NCBI RefSeq assembly: GCF_001687665.2
Contig: NZ_CP016543.2
Span: 2,356,001 to 2,420,000, forward strand
From: Planococcus donghaensis
GTDB taxonomy: Bacteria > Bacillota > Bacilli > Bacillales_A > Planococcaceae
Direction of reading: 5' to 3'
Length of the DNA: 64,000 bases
The notes beneath the pieces were generated by a model that saw nothing but the letters and a program-made list of their open reading frames with translations, searched no databases and was not told where the DNA came from. Shown piece by piece: positions 45,126-53,845 of this stretch (positions are counted from its first letter, which is position 1; the number at the start of each line of letters is the position of its first letter). Position numbers and translations under genes: made by a program.

Positions 45126-45148
45126 ACATGAACCAATAGGGTTCATGT
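45126..45148 (-). terminator. Terminator of the diguanylate cyclase gene
   Basis: On the minus strand ACATGAACC and GGTTCATGT pair around a 5-nt loop and are followed by TTTTTT. The gene's TGA stop lies inside the stem. Confidence 0.88.
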
Positions 45149-46816
45149 CAGACTTAAATGATAGGTATTTTTTTCTTTTCGTTTCGCTTGATACATAGCT
45201 AAATCCGCTCGCTTCATCATAGTAGATATAGAGGTACCTTCATCAGGAGCCATTGTAATTCCCATACTAATTGAGATTTCAAAAGACAAGTCACACACGT
45301 TAATTGGCATTTGCATAGCCTGGTATATAGCTTCCGCTTTTGTTGTCACTTGTGCCTCATTTTCAATCTCTGTCAATAGAACCACAAATTCGTCTCCACC
45401 TAAACGGGCAGCGATATTATCTCCTTGAATGCAGCGATTTAGGCGATGCCCAAACTCTTGAATAACACCATCGCCAATTTCATGTCCCCATTGATCATTA
45501 ATCTGTTTAAAATCATCTATATCTAAAATAAGAACGGCCAATCCTTTTCGACTTTGTTCATCCATATTCAACTTTTCTGTCACGTACTCCTGGAAATAAC
45601 GACGGTTTGGCAATTCCGTTAACGCATCGAAATAAGCAAAATGTCTGAGTCGATTTTCGTATTCTTTTTGAGTAGAAATATCTCTTGCTACAATTACCAT
45701 ATGATTGAACTTTTTATCTTCTCCTAAAACAGGTGTACCAGCTACTTCTGTCCATATCCAGCCTCTATTTTTATGCAATAATCTAAGTTGCTCACGAAAA
45801 GTAGTACTATTTTTAGCAGCATAATCAAAGCTATTGCGAACCCGTTTAATATCCTCGGCATGTATTTGATAATAAGCTTCTTTTTGCACAATCGAATCTG
45901 CTTTAAAACCAAATATATTTTCAGACGATGGCGAGACATATAAGTATTGTCTATATTGATCCATCAAGACAATAACATCGTGTACGTTTTCAGCAATAAT
46001 TTGAAAATTCTCTTCCCCAGCTTTGTAAAGTCCTGAGATTGCATCTAATTCCGTCATATCTTTTGCGCTCATATAAAAACCAGTAATCGTTCCTTTTACA
46101 TTAATCGGGATAAACTTCACTAAACAAGATAGTAGCGCACCAGACTTCTTCACGATTTGAAGACGTATATCGTCTACTTCTCCTCTCTTTGACAATAGAA
46201 AATGTTCTTTTGCTAGTTTTTGATCTGTCCCTGTAATAAAACATACAAAGTTTTCTGCTAACAACTCTTCTTTAGAATATCCACTAATCTCTAGACTTGC
46301 AGAATTTCCTCCTATAATGCTGCCAGTAAAGTCCAAAGTGAATATGGCACTCGCATTGCTATCATACAAAGATTGATAACGTGCGCTACTTATCTCCAGT
46401 CGCTCACGAATTTTCTCACTTTCTAGCTTTGCTTGCTTTTCATTCGTAATGTCTTTTACTAAACTAACAATATGCGTGCATTTTCCCGTTTCATTATATA
46501 GCGGAGTCAACAACGTTTCCGAATACAACAATCTATTTTCTTTTGTATAAAAAGAGTCTTCATAACTCTTTTTCTCATTTGTTTTAATCACTTCTCTATA
46601 TCTTTCATACAGAAAATTTGCCATCTCTTCAGGATAAACTTCACTAAATGTCTTTCCTTTAGAATCAGGAGTTAGTACAGTTTTCTCTAATACTGCCTGG
46701 TTAAAAAAATCATATGTGAAAGAACCGGCTTCATCAACTTCTACAACGAATACCATTTCTTTAATTCCTTCCATTAATATGCGCATAAATGATAATGAAG
46801 TTGCTTCTTTCTCCAT
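45143..46816 (-). CDS. Multi-PAS diguanylate cyclase (GGDEF)
   Basis: This 557-residue cytosolic protein has three to four PAS-type sensor regions (around 20-130, 145-255, 265-385) and a C-terminal GGDEF domain with an intact ARLGGDEFVVLL active site near residue 475. The RxxD product-inhibition site five residues before GGDEF reads QGDN, so feedback inhibition is probably absent. No EAL or HD-GYP domain is present. The ATG at 46816 with AGGAGG upstream is chosen; the ORF extends 35 codons further without one. It makes c-di-GMP, which may connect to the surface polysaccharide-type block. Confidence 0.9.
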   Translation of the reverse strand: MEKEATSLSFMRILMEGIKEMVFVVEVDEAGSFTYDFFNQAVLEKTVLTPDSKGKTFSEVYPEEMANFLYERYREVIKTNEKKSYEDSFYTKENRLLYSETLLTPLYNETGKCTHIVSLVKDITNEKQAKLESEKIRERLEISSARYQSLYDSNASAIFTLDFTGSIIGGNSASLEISGYSKEELLAENFVCFITGTDQKLAKEHFLLSKRGEVDDIRLQIVKKSGALLSCLVKFIPINVKGTITGFYMSAKDMTELDAISGLYKAGEENFQIIAENVHDVIVLMDQYRQYLYVSPSSENIFGFKADSIVQKEAYYQIHAEDIKRVRNSFDYAAKNSTTFREQLRLLHKNRGWIWTEVAGTPVLGEDKKFNHMVIVARDISTQKEYENRLRHFAYFDALTELPNRRYFQEYVTEKLNMDEQSRKGLAVLILDIDDFKQINDQWGHEIGDGVIQEFGHRLNRCIQGDNIAARLGGDEFVVLLTEIENEAQVTTKAEAIYQAMQMPINVCDLSFEISISMGITMAPDEGTSISTMMKRADLAMYQAKRKEKNTYHLSLT

Positions 46817-47090
46817 AGCTTGCCTCCTGAATACATTAAAATTTCTTATTCCTTTGAATTCTCTTTTAATAGTATAACAGAGTAAACTTTCAATTGAATC
46901 TTTAGACCTGATTATTTTCATTTATATATACAATAATTAGTTTTATTGAATTAGTAAAAAACAGTTTTCTCGATTTAACTTTCGATACTTTTCTGCTATT
47001 CCACCATTTACCAATCTATTCTTCTCACAAGTTACTCTTCTGTCATTGACCTCAACTATTGTATATAATAAAACAAAAAGGGGAAAAGTT

Positions 47091-47849
47091 ATGTGCTTAA
47101 TAAACCTGCAATTCCGAAATCACCCCAGCTATAAATTAATCATCGCGGCGAATCGCGATGAATTTTATAGTCGTCCTGCTGCATCTGCTCATTTTTGGGA
47201 TGATGAACCTTCCATATTGGCTGGCCGAGATTTGACGCAATTAGGGACTTGGTTAGGCGTTACAAAGCAGGGGCGCATTGCCGCTTTAACAAATTTTAGG
47301 GATCCTACAAATTTGGAAGCTGGGCCTTTGTCTAGAGGCGCTGTCGTCAAAAATTTTTTAGCTGCTACAAGTTCTCCCGAAGAATATCTTCAGTCGATTG
47401 ACCCAAAGCAATATGCGGGCTTTAATCTGATTGTAGGAGATGCGGAAAAATTAGTTTACTACAACAATATTCAAAATGAATCATACGAAATACCACCTGG
47501 AACCCATGCACTTAGCAATCACTTTTTGAATACACCATGGCCTAAAGTGACAAAAGGAAAAGAAAGACTTGCTTCCTACATGGCTCAAACAGAAAAGGCG
47601 GATTTAGAAGAGCTCTTTACAATTTTGGCCAATGCAGAACATGCACCCGATACGCACCTTCCCGATAGTGGAGTTGGCTTAGATTTAGAACGAATGCTAT
47701 CACCCATTTTTATAAAAACACCCGATTACGGCACACGTTCTGCGACTGTTGTTTTGGTCTCCCATGATAATACACTGACCTTTGCCGAAAGAAATTTTGA
47801 TAAAGGTCAATATAAAGAAGATCATCAATTTGATTTTAAAATCAACTGA
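47091..47849 (+). CDS. NRDE family protein (TANGO2-like Ntn-type hydrolase fold)
   Basis: This 252-residue protein begins MCLINLQFRNHPSYKLIIAANRDEFYSRPA. The Cys2 and NRDE signature place it in the NRDE/TANGO2 family, which has an N-terminal-nucleophile hydrolase fold; the reaction is unknown. The ATG at 47091 is fixed by AAAAGGGG and by the need for an N-terminal Met-Cys. The longer ORF from 47046 is not family-like. It is a single gene with a long terminator. Confidence 0.88.
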   Translation: MCLINLQFRNHPSYKLIIAANRDEFYSRPAASAHFWDDEPSILAGRDLTQLGTWLGVTKQGRIAALTNFRDPTNLEAGPLSRGAVVKNFLAATSSPEEYLQSIDPKQYAGFNLIVGDAEKLVYYNNIQNESYEIPPGTHALSNHFLNTPWPKVTKGKERLASYMAQTEKADLEELFTILANAEHAPDTHLPDSGVGLDLERMLSPIFIKTPDYGTRSATVVLVSHDNTLTFAERNFDKGQYKEDHQFDFKIN

Positions 47850-47858
47850 TTTGCACTT

Positions 47859-47906
47859 AAGTTAAAACACAGCGCCAATCGGTTGATTGGCGCTGTGTTT
47901 TAACTT
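47859..47906. terminator. Very long bidirectional terminator
   Basis: AAGTTAAAACACAGCGCCAATC and its complement form a 22-bp perfect stem around a GGTT loop, between the convergent NRDE and GNAT genes. The stop codon of the GNAT gene lies within it. Confidence 0.92.
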
Positions 47907-48319
47907 AGCTCTTTATACATGTAATAATGCGTATATCCTTTAGGGAAATCATCTAATTTCCCCATTTCTTTAAATCCCAATCGCTTATAAAATTCCGGTG
48001 CTTGAAAGCTGAATGTTTCTAAACGAATAAAGCGACAGCCCTTTTTGATCGCAAGTTCTTCAGCTTGCTGTATTAATTCTTGTCCTTTTCCTAACCCGCG
48101 TAACAACTCATCGACCCATAAAATATCGATAAAAAAACATTCCCAATCGATATGACCAACAAGACCTCCAAGTATATTTTCTTCCGCATCTTTTAAAATA
48201 AGGTTGATTTTTTCTTCTTCGGTATAAGCTACTTTACTTTTGTTATGTTTAATTAATTGGTACTTTATAAAACACGTTTCTTCTTCTTGATACCCAGTAT
48301 GCAAGGTTAAATGAGTCAT
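47900..48319 (-). CDS. GNAT-family N-acetyltransferase
   Basis: This ~139-residue protein has the acetyl-CoA-binding region VDELLRGLGKGQELIQQAEELAIKKGCRFIRLETFSFQAPEFYKRLGF, which contains the R/QxxGxG/A-type loop (RGLGKG). Substrate unknown. AGAGGTGAT precedes the ATG at 48319. It is a single gene convergent with the NRDE gene. Confidence 0.9.
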   Translation of the reverse strand: MTHLTLHTGYQEEETCFIKYQLIKHNKSKVAYTEEEKINLILKDAEENILGGLVGHIDWECFFIDILWVDELLRGLGKGQELIQQAEELAIKKGCRFIRLETFSFQAPEFYKRLGFKEMGKLDDFPKGYTHYYMYKELS

Positions 48320-48468
48320 GTTAATCACCTCTTCTTTATAATTGGCGTTTCTATCTATTAGTATACCTAGCTGATGGCGTTAATTCCTAGAACCCTCTAA
48401 ATTTATCGGAAGAACAGGAATGCAAGATACATAGAGAGGGTATACGTAGAAGAAGGAGTTGAAGTTGC

Positions 48469-49341
48469 ATGAGATTAGGTTATGCCTGTATGAACACGGA
48501 ATTGAAAACCGTATTTAAAACATTACGAGTAGCAACTGCAGAAGCAGAAGGTACTGATAAGATAAAAGAGCTGACGCTAAAAAATCTACACACGACACTT
48601 GAAGTCATCCATTGGAATTTGGAGCACGATATTTATTTTTACCGAGCTTCAAGTTCCATTGTCCCACTCTCTACTCATCCGATTAACGACTGGATATGGT
48701 GGGAAGATCCGGACGTATTAGCCATCACTGAAGAAATCCGGTCTTTTGTCGAAATGCACAACATGAGAATTTCTGTCCATCCTGGACAATATACAGTCAT
48801 TAATTCACCAAAACCCGAAGTTGTCCGAAAATCTATTGAAGACCTTGAGTATCATGACAAACTCATTCAATTGCTCGGTGGTACTGACATTATTCTTCAT
48901 ACCGGTGGTGCATATGGTGATAAAGAAGTCGCAAAAAAACGCTTTGCTGATGTTTATTTAGAGTTATCACCTAGTATTCGCCAGCGATTGCGTTTAGAAA
49001 ATGACGATAAGACCTACACCGTACGTGACGTTTTAGACGTTCACCATATGTGTGGTGTCCCTATCTGCTTTGATATTCATCATCACAACTGCAACAATGA
49101 TGGAGAGTCTGTAGACTTTGCAGAAATCCTTAAAACTTGGCAAGGTTTTGGTAAACCAAAAGTCCATATTAGTACCGGAAAAGAAGGTTTTACAGACCTC
49201 CGCCACCACAATTTAGTGGCTGAAACTGACTTTCAAGAGCTATTACGTGTGTTAAATGGCATCGATGTTGACATTATGTTTGAAGCTAAACTAAAAGAAC
49301 AATCTGTCCTTCCTTTTGTTCATCAATATACTAACAAATAA
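48469..49341 (+). CDS. uvsE: UV DNA damage endonuclease
   Basis: This 290-residue TIM-barrel endonuclease nicks 5' to UV photoproducts and abasic sites. Visible are the N-terminal RLGYACMN, SVHPGQYTVINSP, LHTGGAYGDKEVAKKRF and FDIHHHNCN metal-site motifs, all typical. AAGGAG precedes the ATG. A hairpin that forms one border of element B begins 2 bp after its stop. Confidence 0.95.
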   Translation: MRLGYACMNTELKTVFKTLRVATAEAEGTDKIKELTLKNLHTTLEVIHWNLEHDIYFYRASSSIVPLSTHPINDWIWWEDPDVLAITEEIRSFVEMHNMRISVHPGQYTVINSPKPEVVRKSIEDLEYHDKLIQLLGGTDIILHTGGAYGDKEVAKKRFADVYLELSPSIRQRLRLENDDKTYTVRDVLDVHHMCGVPICFDIHHHNCNNDGESVDFAEILKTWQGFGKPKVHISTGKEGFTDLRHHNLVAETDFQELLRVLNGIDVDIMFEAKLKEQSVLPFVHQYTNK

Positions 49342-49342
49342 A

Positions 49343-49625
49343 AGAGCATCCCAAAGGATGCTCTCAAACTGTAGACAAAAGAGGTATTGGTAAAACTTGA
49401 TCCAATACCTCTCCTCTTGTATACACATCTTGATAGTCTTAGATATGCCTATTTAACGTAGACACTAGCGATGGCGCGTCCACGGGGTAGACGAAGCAAG
49501 AAGACAGTTGGTTTTTCTGGCTTCTTGCGGGAGTCATCCCCAAAGCGACCAGCGCGGTTTTATGGTTTCACATACTGAGCAAATAGGATTTTTCTACAGC
49601 CTGGAGCATTCCAAAGGATGCTCTT
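49343..49625. mobile_element. Element B: hairpin-flanked element with terminal inverted repeats and a different payload
   Basis: It is bordered by direct copies of GAGCATCC-CAAA-GGATGCTC-type hairpins (49343-49364 and 49603-49623, one base different). Internal ends are AAACTGTAGACAAAAG and the inverted TTTTCTACAGCCTG, the same family as element A. The body does not carry the A/C module. It has AGAGGTATTGG...CCAATACCTCT (49380-49412) and a bipartite hairpin GGGGTAGAC/GCAAGAAG...CTTCTTGC/GTCATCCCC (49483-49541). There is no ORF of note. It lies between uvsE and a convergent kinase gene. Confidence 0.65.
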
Positions 49626-50912
49626 TTATTTGGTAATTGAAGTTGTAAGATTAGGGAATTCCAATCGAAATTCGGTGCCTTTGTCCTTTTCTGATTCCAC
49701 AAAGATTTGGCCGTTCATTTGACTAACAATGCTATACGTGACCATCATCCCAAGCCCCGTTCCTTTTATTTTACTTGAGAAATAAGGCTCTCCTAACCGG
49801 CGCACCTCTTCTTTTGTCATCCCAATACCTTCGTCGATTACATGAACACTTACTCTAGTAGCAGTCGATTTAATCGCAACAGCCAACTTCCCCCCGTTTG
49901 GCATCGCCTCTATCCCGTTTCGAATAATATTGACTAAGGCTTGTTGAAATTTATGACGATCCATTAAAATTTCAGCATTTCCATCCATTTCCGTAATATG
50001 CATTTCTACACCTTTTCCATTTGCATAGGGCATCATGATTTTCAATACATGTTGGACTTCACAAGAAACACTAGAAGCCTCTAGCTGACCATAGGTAGGT
50101 TTTGCATACACTAGGTAATCATCGATTAAGTCTTCTGCAGACTCGATTTCATTTAAAACCATTTCGTGAAACTCGATTTGTTTATCTCGACTATAATCGT
50201 ATTCTTTCATTAATTGAACAAACCCTTTAATACTTTGAAGCGGATTTCGCAATTCATGAGAAACGGCTGCTGCAAAATGGCTAACTGTTTCCATCTTTTC
50301 ATGCTTTAACAAGGAATTGTACATATATTCTTGTCGTTGTATATGTTCAATCAGTAATGCCGCCAAAGCAGTTATCGCTCCTTGATTAAGCATTAACATA
50401 AGCCAAATCCCAATGATATTTTGAATGGGATCCCCGAAAAAGAAATAGCCTGCAAACATATTAAAAAGTAGAGAAACAATCGATATGCTAAACACTAATA
50501 CAACTTTCTTTGTTCGATTAATACGCATATACATCGGACGTAAAAATGGTACTGCTACTGCAATAAGCAATTGATTTAACACAGCAATATACATACCATG
50601 TCCACCAATGATAATTCGACTAATCGCCGCAACCAAAAATAAAACAGCAGAGACGATTGGTCCTCCGTAAAGCGCGCCTAAAATCATCGGCACTTGACGC
50701 AAATCAAATATATAATCTTCTGAGACAACTTGATATGGAAATGTCATACATAGAACAATTGAAATAGAAAATAGAATGGTCAAACTAAGACGGTGACTGA
50801 CAAAAAAGTTTCTTTGACCTGTTGTCGTCAACATTTGATACACAATAATTGGAAAGATAATGAAGAAGATATTATTGATCATGCCGGTCATCATTGCTTC
50901 CAAATTTCCCAT
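49626..50912 (-). CDS. Sensor histidine kinase with 5TMR-type membrane domain (KinB/KinD-like)
   Basis: This ~428-residue protein has six or so N-terminal membrane segments (5TM-5TMR_LYT type, DLRQVPMILGALYGGP), then HisKA with an intact H-box AAAVSHELRNPLQSIKGFV near residue 220 and HATPase (NIIRNGIEAMPNGG; DEGIGM; GTGLGMMVTYSIV). It resembles Bacillus KinB-like sporulation or lifestyle kinases. No cognate regulator gene is adjacent. The start at 50912 is preferred over a GTG two codons upstream. Its stop codon lies at the right border hairpin of element B. Confidence 0.88.
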   Translation of the reverse strand: MGNLEAMMTGMINNIFFIIFPIIVYQMLTTTGQRNFFVSHRLSLTILFSISIVLCMTFPYQVVSEDYIFDLRQVPMILGALYGGPIVSAVLFLVAAISRIIIGGHGMYIAVLNQLLIAVAVPFLRPMYMRINRTKKVVLVFSISIVSLLFNMFAGYFFFGDPIQNIIGIWLMLMLNQGAITALAALLIEHIQRQEYMYNSLLKHEKMETVSHFAAAVSHELRNPLQSIKGFVQLMKEYDYSRDKQIEFHEMVLNEIESAEDLIDDYLVYAKPTYGQLEASSVSCEVQHVLKIMMPYANGKGVEMHITEMDGNAEILMDRHKFQQALVNIIRNGIEAMPNGGKLAVAIKSTATRVSVHVIDEGIGMTKEEVRRLGEPYFSSKIKGTGLGMMVTYSIVSQMNGQIFVESEKDKGTEFRLEFPNLTTSITK

Positions 50913-50988
50913 CTCCACTTCTTTCCATCAGTTTCTATTAGTATACAATTCCCCTTTGTTCCCTACCACCTTTTTTGTTGTCCACTTT

Positions 50989-51471
50989 CTACTTCTTAAA
51001 AGGATGAAGCGTGGTCTCTTTCAGCTTATTCACTAGACGTTCGCGTCTCTTTTTCATACCTGCAAGTGAAATATTTTCAATAAGTGCTAGTTCTTTTAAG
51101 CTATACTCTTTCACATAAAATGTATCTAACAACCATATTTCTTGCTCGGTTAACATGCTTACATCCAGCCAGTCTGGCAAACTTTCTTCGATTTCTTCTA
51201 GACTCTCTTCTTTCATGTCAGCACCGAGGTAACTTATCTGCTCATTTCGTTTAGCTTCCCGTTTTAATTCGTCAAGCATAGCACCTTGAATACTGCGATA
51301 GGCAAACGGTGTGAAATTTCCTTTTGTCTCATCAAATCGCTGCCACGCTTGCCATAAAGCTATATTCCCAAGTTGACGAAAACTTTCATAATCACGATAA
51401 ATGTGGAGCTTGCGGATCATCGCTGAAATCATTGGTGCATATTGGTCGGCTACTTCTTCAAAATTTTTCAC
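50989..51471 (-). CDS. Small sigma-70 family factor divergent from comK (SigH/ComX-like)
   Basis: This ~160-residue sigma factor has region 2 (YRDYESFRQLGNIALWQAWQRFDETKGNFTPFAYRSIQGAMLDELKRE) and region 4 (LTEQEIWLLDTFYVKEYSLKELALIENISLAGMKKRRERLVNKL). The GTG at 51471 is chosen because AGAAGGA lies 8 bp upstream; an ORF extension to 51543 lacks a ribosome site. It starts 239 bp from the divergent ComK-like gene. Staphylococci and some lactic bacteria use small sigma factors for competence, so a role in DNA uptake is inferred from context only. Confidence 0.82.
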   Translation of the reverse strand: MKNFEEVADQYAPMISAMIRKLHIYRDYESFRQLGNIALWQAWQRFDETKGNFTPFAYRSIQGAMLDELKREAKRNEQISYLGADMKEESLEEIEESLPDWLDVSMLTEQEIWLLDTFYVKEYSLKELALIENISLAGMKKRRERLVNKLKETTLHPFKK

Positions 51472-51597
51472 TGTCTTATCCTTCTGAACGTTCGTAGATT
51501 CCCGGGTCAGCTTAGAATAAGGCATAAAAATAATGAGAGCCACTCAACGATTAAGCAGTTTGGTCTGCTAAACCACCTGTTTCACGTAACTAAACAA

Positions 51598-51628
51598 ACT
51601 GTTCAAATAGACAAGTAGTCAGAACAGT
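51598..51628. promoter_or_regulatory. Inverted repeat in the sigma-comK divergent gap
   Basis: ACTGTTC and GAACAGT form a perfect 7-bp inverted repeat around 17 bp, centred between the divergent sigma and ComK-like genes. It could be a shared operator; no match to a ComK box was found. Confidence 0.4.
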
Positions 51629-51709
51629 ATTTATTTTCTAAAAATAGATTGTCACTGAAAGTTTGAGGTGGTAAAATTTTCATGTGTTGAGAAAGGGGAG
51701 CTTTTAATA

Positions 51710-52180
51710 GTGAAGAATTATGATGAAAATTTACTTGATCGATCGGTACTGTTTATAGAAAGCTATTTTGAAAAAGATAAAAAATCTCAAATCACGACAA
51801 AAAATGGCGTGTTTTATTCACGTCATTCTGTTTTGGCTTTAATCGATAAAACGTGTATGATGTTTGCCTCTACATACGAAGGCCGCGTAAAAGCAACACG
51901 CCATAACCTCAAACAACATAAAAAAACAACACTGCTCATCTCAGAAGATGGACTGGCTGCCTATCCCACTAAGTCTCCAGATCATCCAGACTGCGTATGG
52001 ATTTTCAATCATCATTACCGCCTCGAAACTATCGCTCCAAACCGGACCCGTATCTTGTTTGATGAGTTCAACGTCTCGACAGAAGTTAATGTCTCCGTTG
52101 GCATCCTACAAAAACAGCGAAGCCGTATGTACGAAATGATTTATTATTATTCCAACGTGCGTGAAAAAAATAAATCTTAA
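51710..52180 (+). CDS. comK: ComK family competence transcription factor
   Basis: This ~156-residue protein matches ComK in the middle segment (NGVFYSRHSVLALIDKTCMMFASTYEGRVKATRH, then LISEDGLAAYPTKSPDHPDCVWIFNHHY). B. subtilis ComK activates DNA-uptake genes as a tetramer that binds AAAAN5TTTT boxes. This copy is shorter than B. subtilis ComK (~192), mainly at the C-terminus and in linkers. The GTG at 51710 follows AAAGGGGAG; a longer ORF from 51668 is less likely. It is divergent from a small sigma factor. Confidence 0.88.
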   Translation: MKNYDENLLDRSVLFIESYFEKDKKSQITTKNGVFYSRHSVLALIDKTCMMFASTYEGRVKATRHNLKQHKKTTLLISEDGLAAYPTKSPDHPDCVWIFNHHYRLETIAPNRTRILFDEFNVSTEVNVSVGILQKQRSRMYEMIYYYSNVREKNKS

Positions 52181-52189
52181 AGAGATAGT

Positions 52190-52243
52190 AAAGACACCTC
52201 TCTTTGTGCTAGATATCTTCCAGTACAAAGAGAGGTGTCTTTT
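52190..52243. terminator. Bidirectional terminator after comK
   Basis: AAAGACACCTCTCTTTGT and ACAAAGAGAGGTGTCTTT form an 18-bp stem between comK and the convergent GyrI-like gene. Confidence 0.9.
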
Positions 52244-52249
52244 ATACTT

Positions 52250-52771
52250 TTATGCCGCGTCATCACCTAATAATAAAAATGCAATTTCAATAGCCCAGTT
52301 GTTTAAATCTTCTTCTGCCTCAAAGTCGCTTACATAAAATTCAAAACGGCCGTTCCAAATTTCTGCATCCCCTTCCCAACGTTTGTCGATCTCTAGTCCT
52401 TCCTGCACCGCCCATTGCTCTAAGGCCGCAAGTGATTTATCCAAATTCTCAGGATGACCTTTGTGCATTGCGGTTACATAAGAGCCTCCCGGTATATACC
52501 CGACAACTACCCGTCGATCTCCCGCAACCATGCGCTTGACCGGTACACCGACTTCCATTTTGTACTTCCCTTCAAAATCCCCCATACACCAATAGCGAAA
52601 AAATGGTGCACCTGCTGGTTTGGTACCTTGCATTTTCAACCATTCAAACAATTCCCCTACAAGTCCATTGACCTCTTCCCATTCTGATAGGCCTGCTAGA
52701 ATAGAAATTCCTACATAAGGTTGCTCTGTCCGTTCTTCAACAAATGGCTCCGTAATGTATTTCTTTAGCAT
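52250..52771 (-). CDS. GyrI-like/AraC effector-binding domain protein
   Basis: This ~173-residue soluble protein has the GyrI-like small-molecule-binding pattern: MLKKYITEPFVEERTEQPYVGISI, FFRYWCMGDFEGKYKMEVGVPV, and GDRRVVVGYIPGGSYVTAMHKGHPENL. No DNA-binding domain is present, so it is a stand-alone ligand or hydrolase-like domain. GGAGAGGG precedes the ATG at 52771. It is a single gene. Confidence 0.85.
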   Translation of the reverse strand: MLKKYITEPFVEERTEQPYVGISILAGLSEWEEVNGLVGELFEWLKMQGTKPAGAPFFRYWCMGDFEGKYKMEVGVPVKRMVAGDRRVVVGYIPGGSYVTAMHKGHPENLDKSLAALEQWAVQEGLEIDKRWEGDAEIWNGRFEFYVSDFEAEEDLNNWAIEIAFLLLGDDAA

Positions 52772-52927
52772 CCGACCCTCTCCTCTTTGAACGACTAAAG
52801 GCACCACTTTCTCTTCTATACCCGCTAGAGTAGCTTTGTTAATCGCTTAGTAAGAAATAACTAGTTCTAAATGTTAAAGAAATTTACGAACCTTCACTAA
52901 ATATGTGATAAATCCAAGACATTCAAA

Positions 52928-52990
52928 TTGACTTTACCTATTTTTTTATATAATCTAAAACGGCTGACCAATCAGTCACTTTTAGTGACT
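52928..52990 (+). promoter_or_regulatory. Promoter and TetR operator for the tetR-swrC operon
   Basis: TTGACT (52928) and a -10 of TATAAT (52949, 15-bp spacer) or TAATCT (17-bp spacer) form the promoter. AGTCACTTTTAGTGACT (52974-52990) is a perfect 7-3-7 inverted repeat just downstream, suited to TetR autorepression. Confidence 0.65.
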
Positions 52991-53011
52991 ACTTAGTTTT
53001 AGGAGGATCTA

Positions 53012-53830
53012 ATGGATAAAAAAACAGAGTTGATGAAACATGCGGTACGACTATTTTCTTTAAAAGGTTTCCACCAAACTTCTGTGCAGGAAATAGCAGA
53101 TGCTACTGGAATTTCAAAAGGTGCTTTCTACAAACATTTCGATTCTAAGGAAATTCTCTTTGTTCATGTGTTAAAGCTACATCATCAAGAAATCATGACC
53201 GAAATTTCGAATTCACAAGCTAGTTTCGCGGATGATAGCAAAGATATTTTCAAGAAAAAATTAGCAATTGAAATAGAACGCACACTTTCCAATCATGAGT
53301 TTTTTATGATGGTATTTAAAGATTTCACACTCACTGAAAGCGAAACACTTAAAGACGTTTTTATGGAATTGAGACAGTCCACCATTACGCTACATAAAAC
53401 TATTTTACTAGACACTTATGGAGCAAGTATCGACCCGTTCCTCCCTGATTTAGTCGCAATTCTAGAAGGGTTGATGCAACAATACATTTTCGTGCTGGTA
53501 TTTGAAAAAAAACAAGTATCTATCTCTAAACTTGTTAATTTCATTACCACTACGATTGATGCAGTGGTAAATAATTTAGATTGCATGGAGCCGGTTTTAA
53601 CTGATGCTTATTCTCCAGCGTCAACCATCGCAGAAGGATTTCAACAACTTACTAAAAAAATTAAAGCTTCCGAAACACATCAAGAAAAACTATTGGCCAC
53701 TCTGGAATTACTAAAAGAACAAGTCGAACAAGAAAATCCTCAAGAATTTTTAATTGAAGCTTTATTGGTTTACTTAAAGCAGTTTGCGTTTATTAAAAAC
53801 GAAGTCATTTATTTAGAAAACTTTCTATAA
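53012..53830 (+). CDS. TetR-family regulator of the adjacent RND pump
   Basis: This 272-residue protein has an N-terminal TetR helix-turn-helix (LFSLKGFHQTSVQEIADATGISKGAFYKHFDSKEILF). The ligand-binding C-terminal part is longer than the usual ~190-210 residue members. AGGAGG precedes the ATG. It lies 15 bp before the RND gene and downstream of a 17-bp inverted repeat, so it likely represses both itself and the pump. Confidence 0.9.
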   Translation: MDKKTELMKHAVRLFSLKGFHQTSVQEIADATGISKGAFYKHFDSKEILFVHVLKLHHQEIMTEISNSQASFADDSKDIFKKKLAIEIERTLSNHEFFMMVFKDFTLTESETLKDVFMELRQSTITLHKTILLDTYGASIDPFLPDLVAILEGLMQQYIFVLVFEKKQVSISKLVNFITTTIDAVVNNLDCMEPVLTDAYSPASTIAEGFQQLTKKIKASETHQEKLLATLELLKEQVEQENPQEFLIEALLVYLKQFAFIKNEVIYLENFL

Positions 53831-53845
53831 AAAGGAGCAATTTAC

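Noticed and set aside
47046..47090. TTGACC and TATAAT as a promoter for the NRDE gene
   Set aside because: The two hexamers are only 12 bp apart, too close for a sigma-A promoter.
51629..51709. ComK box (AAAAN5TTTT pair) upstream of comK
   Set aside because: AAAAATAGATTGT and AAAATTTT occur, but spacing does not fit the known paired box.
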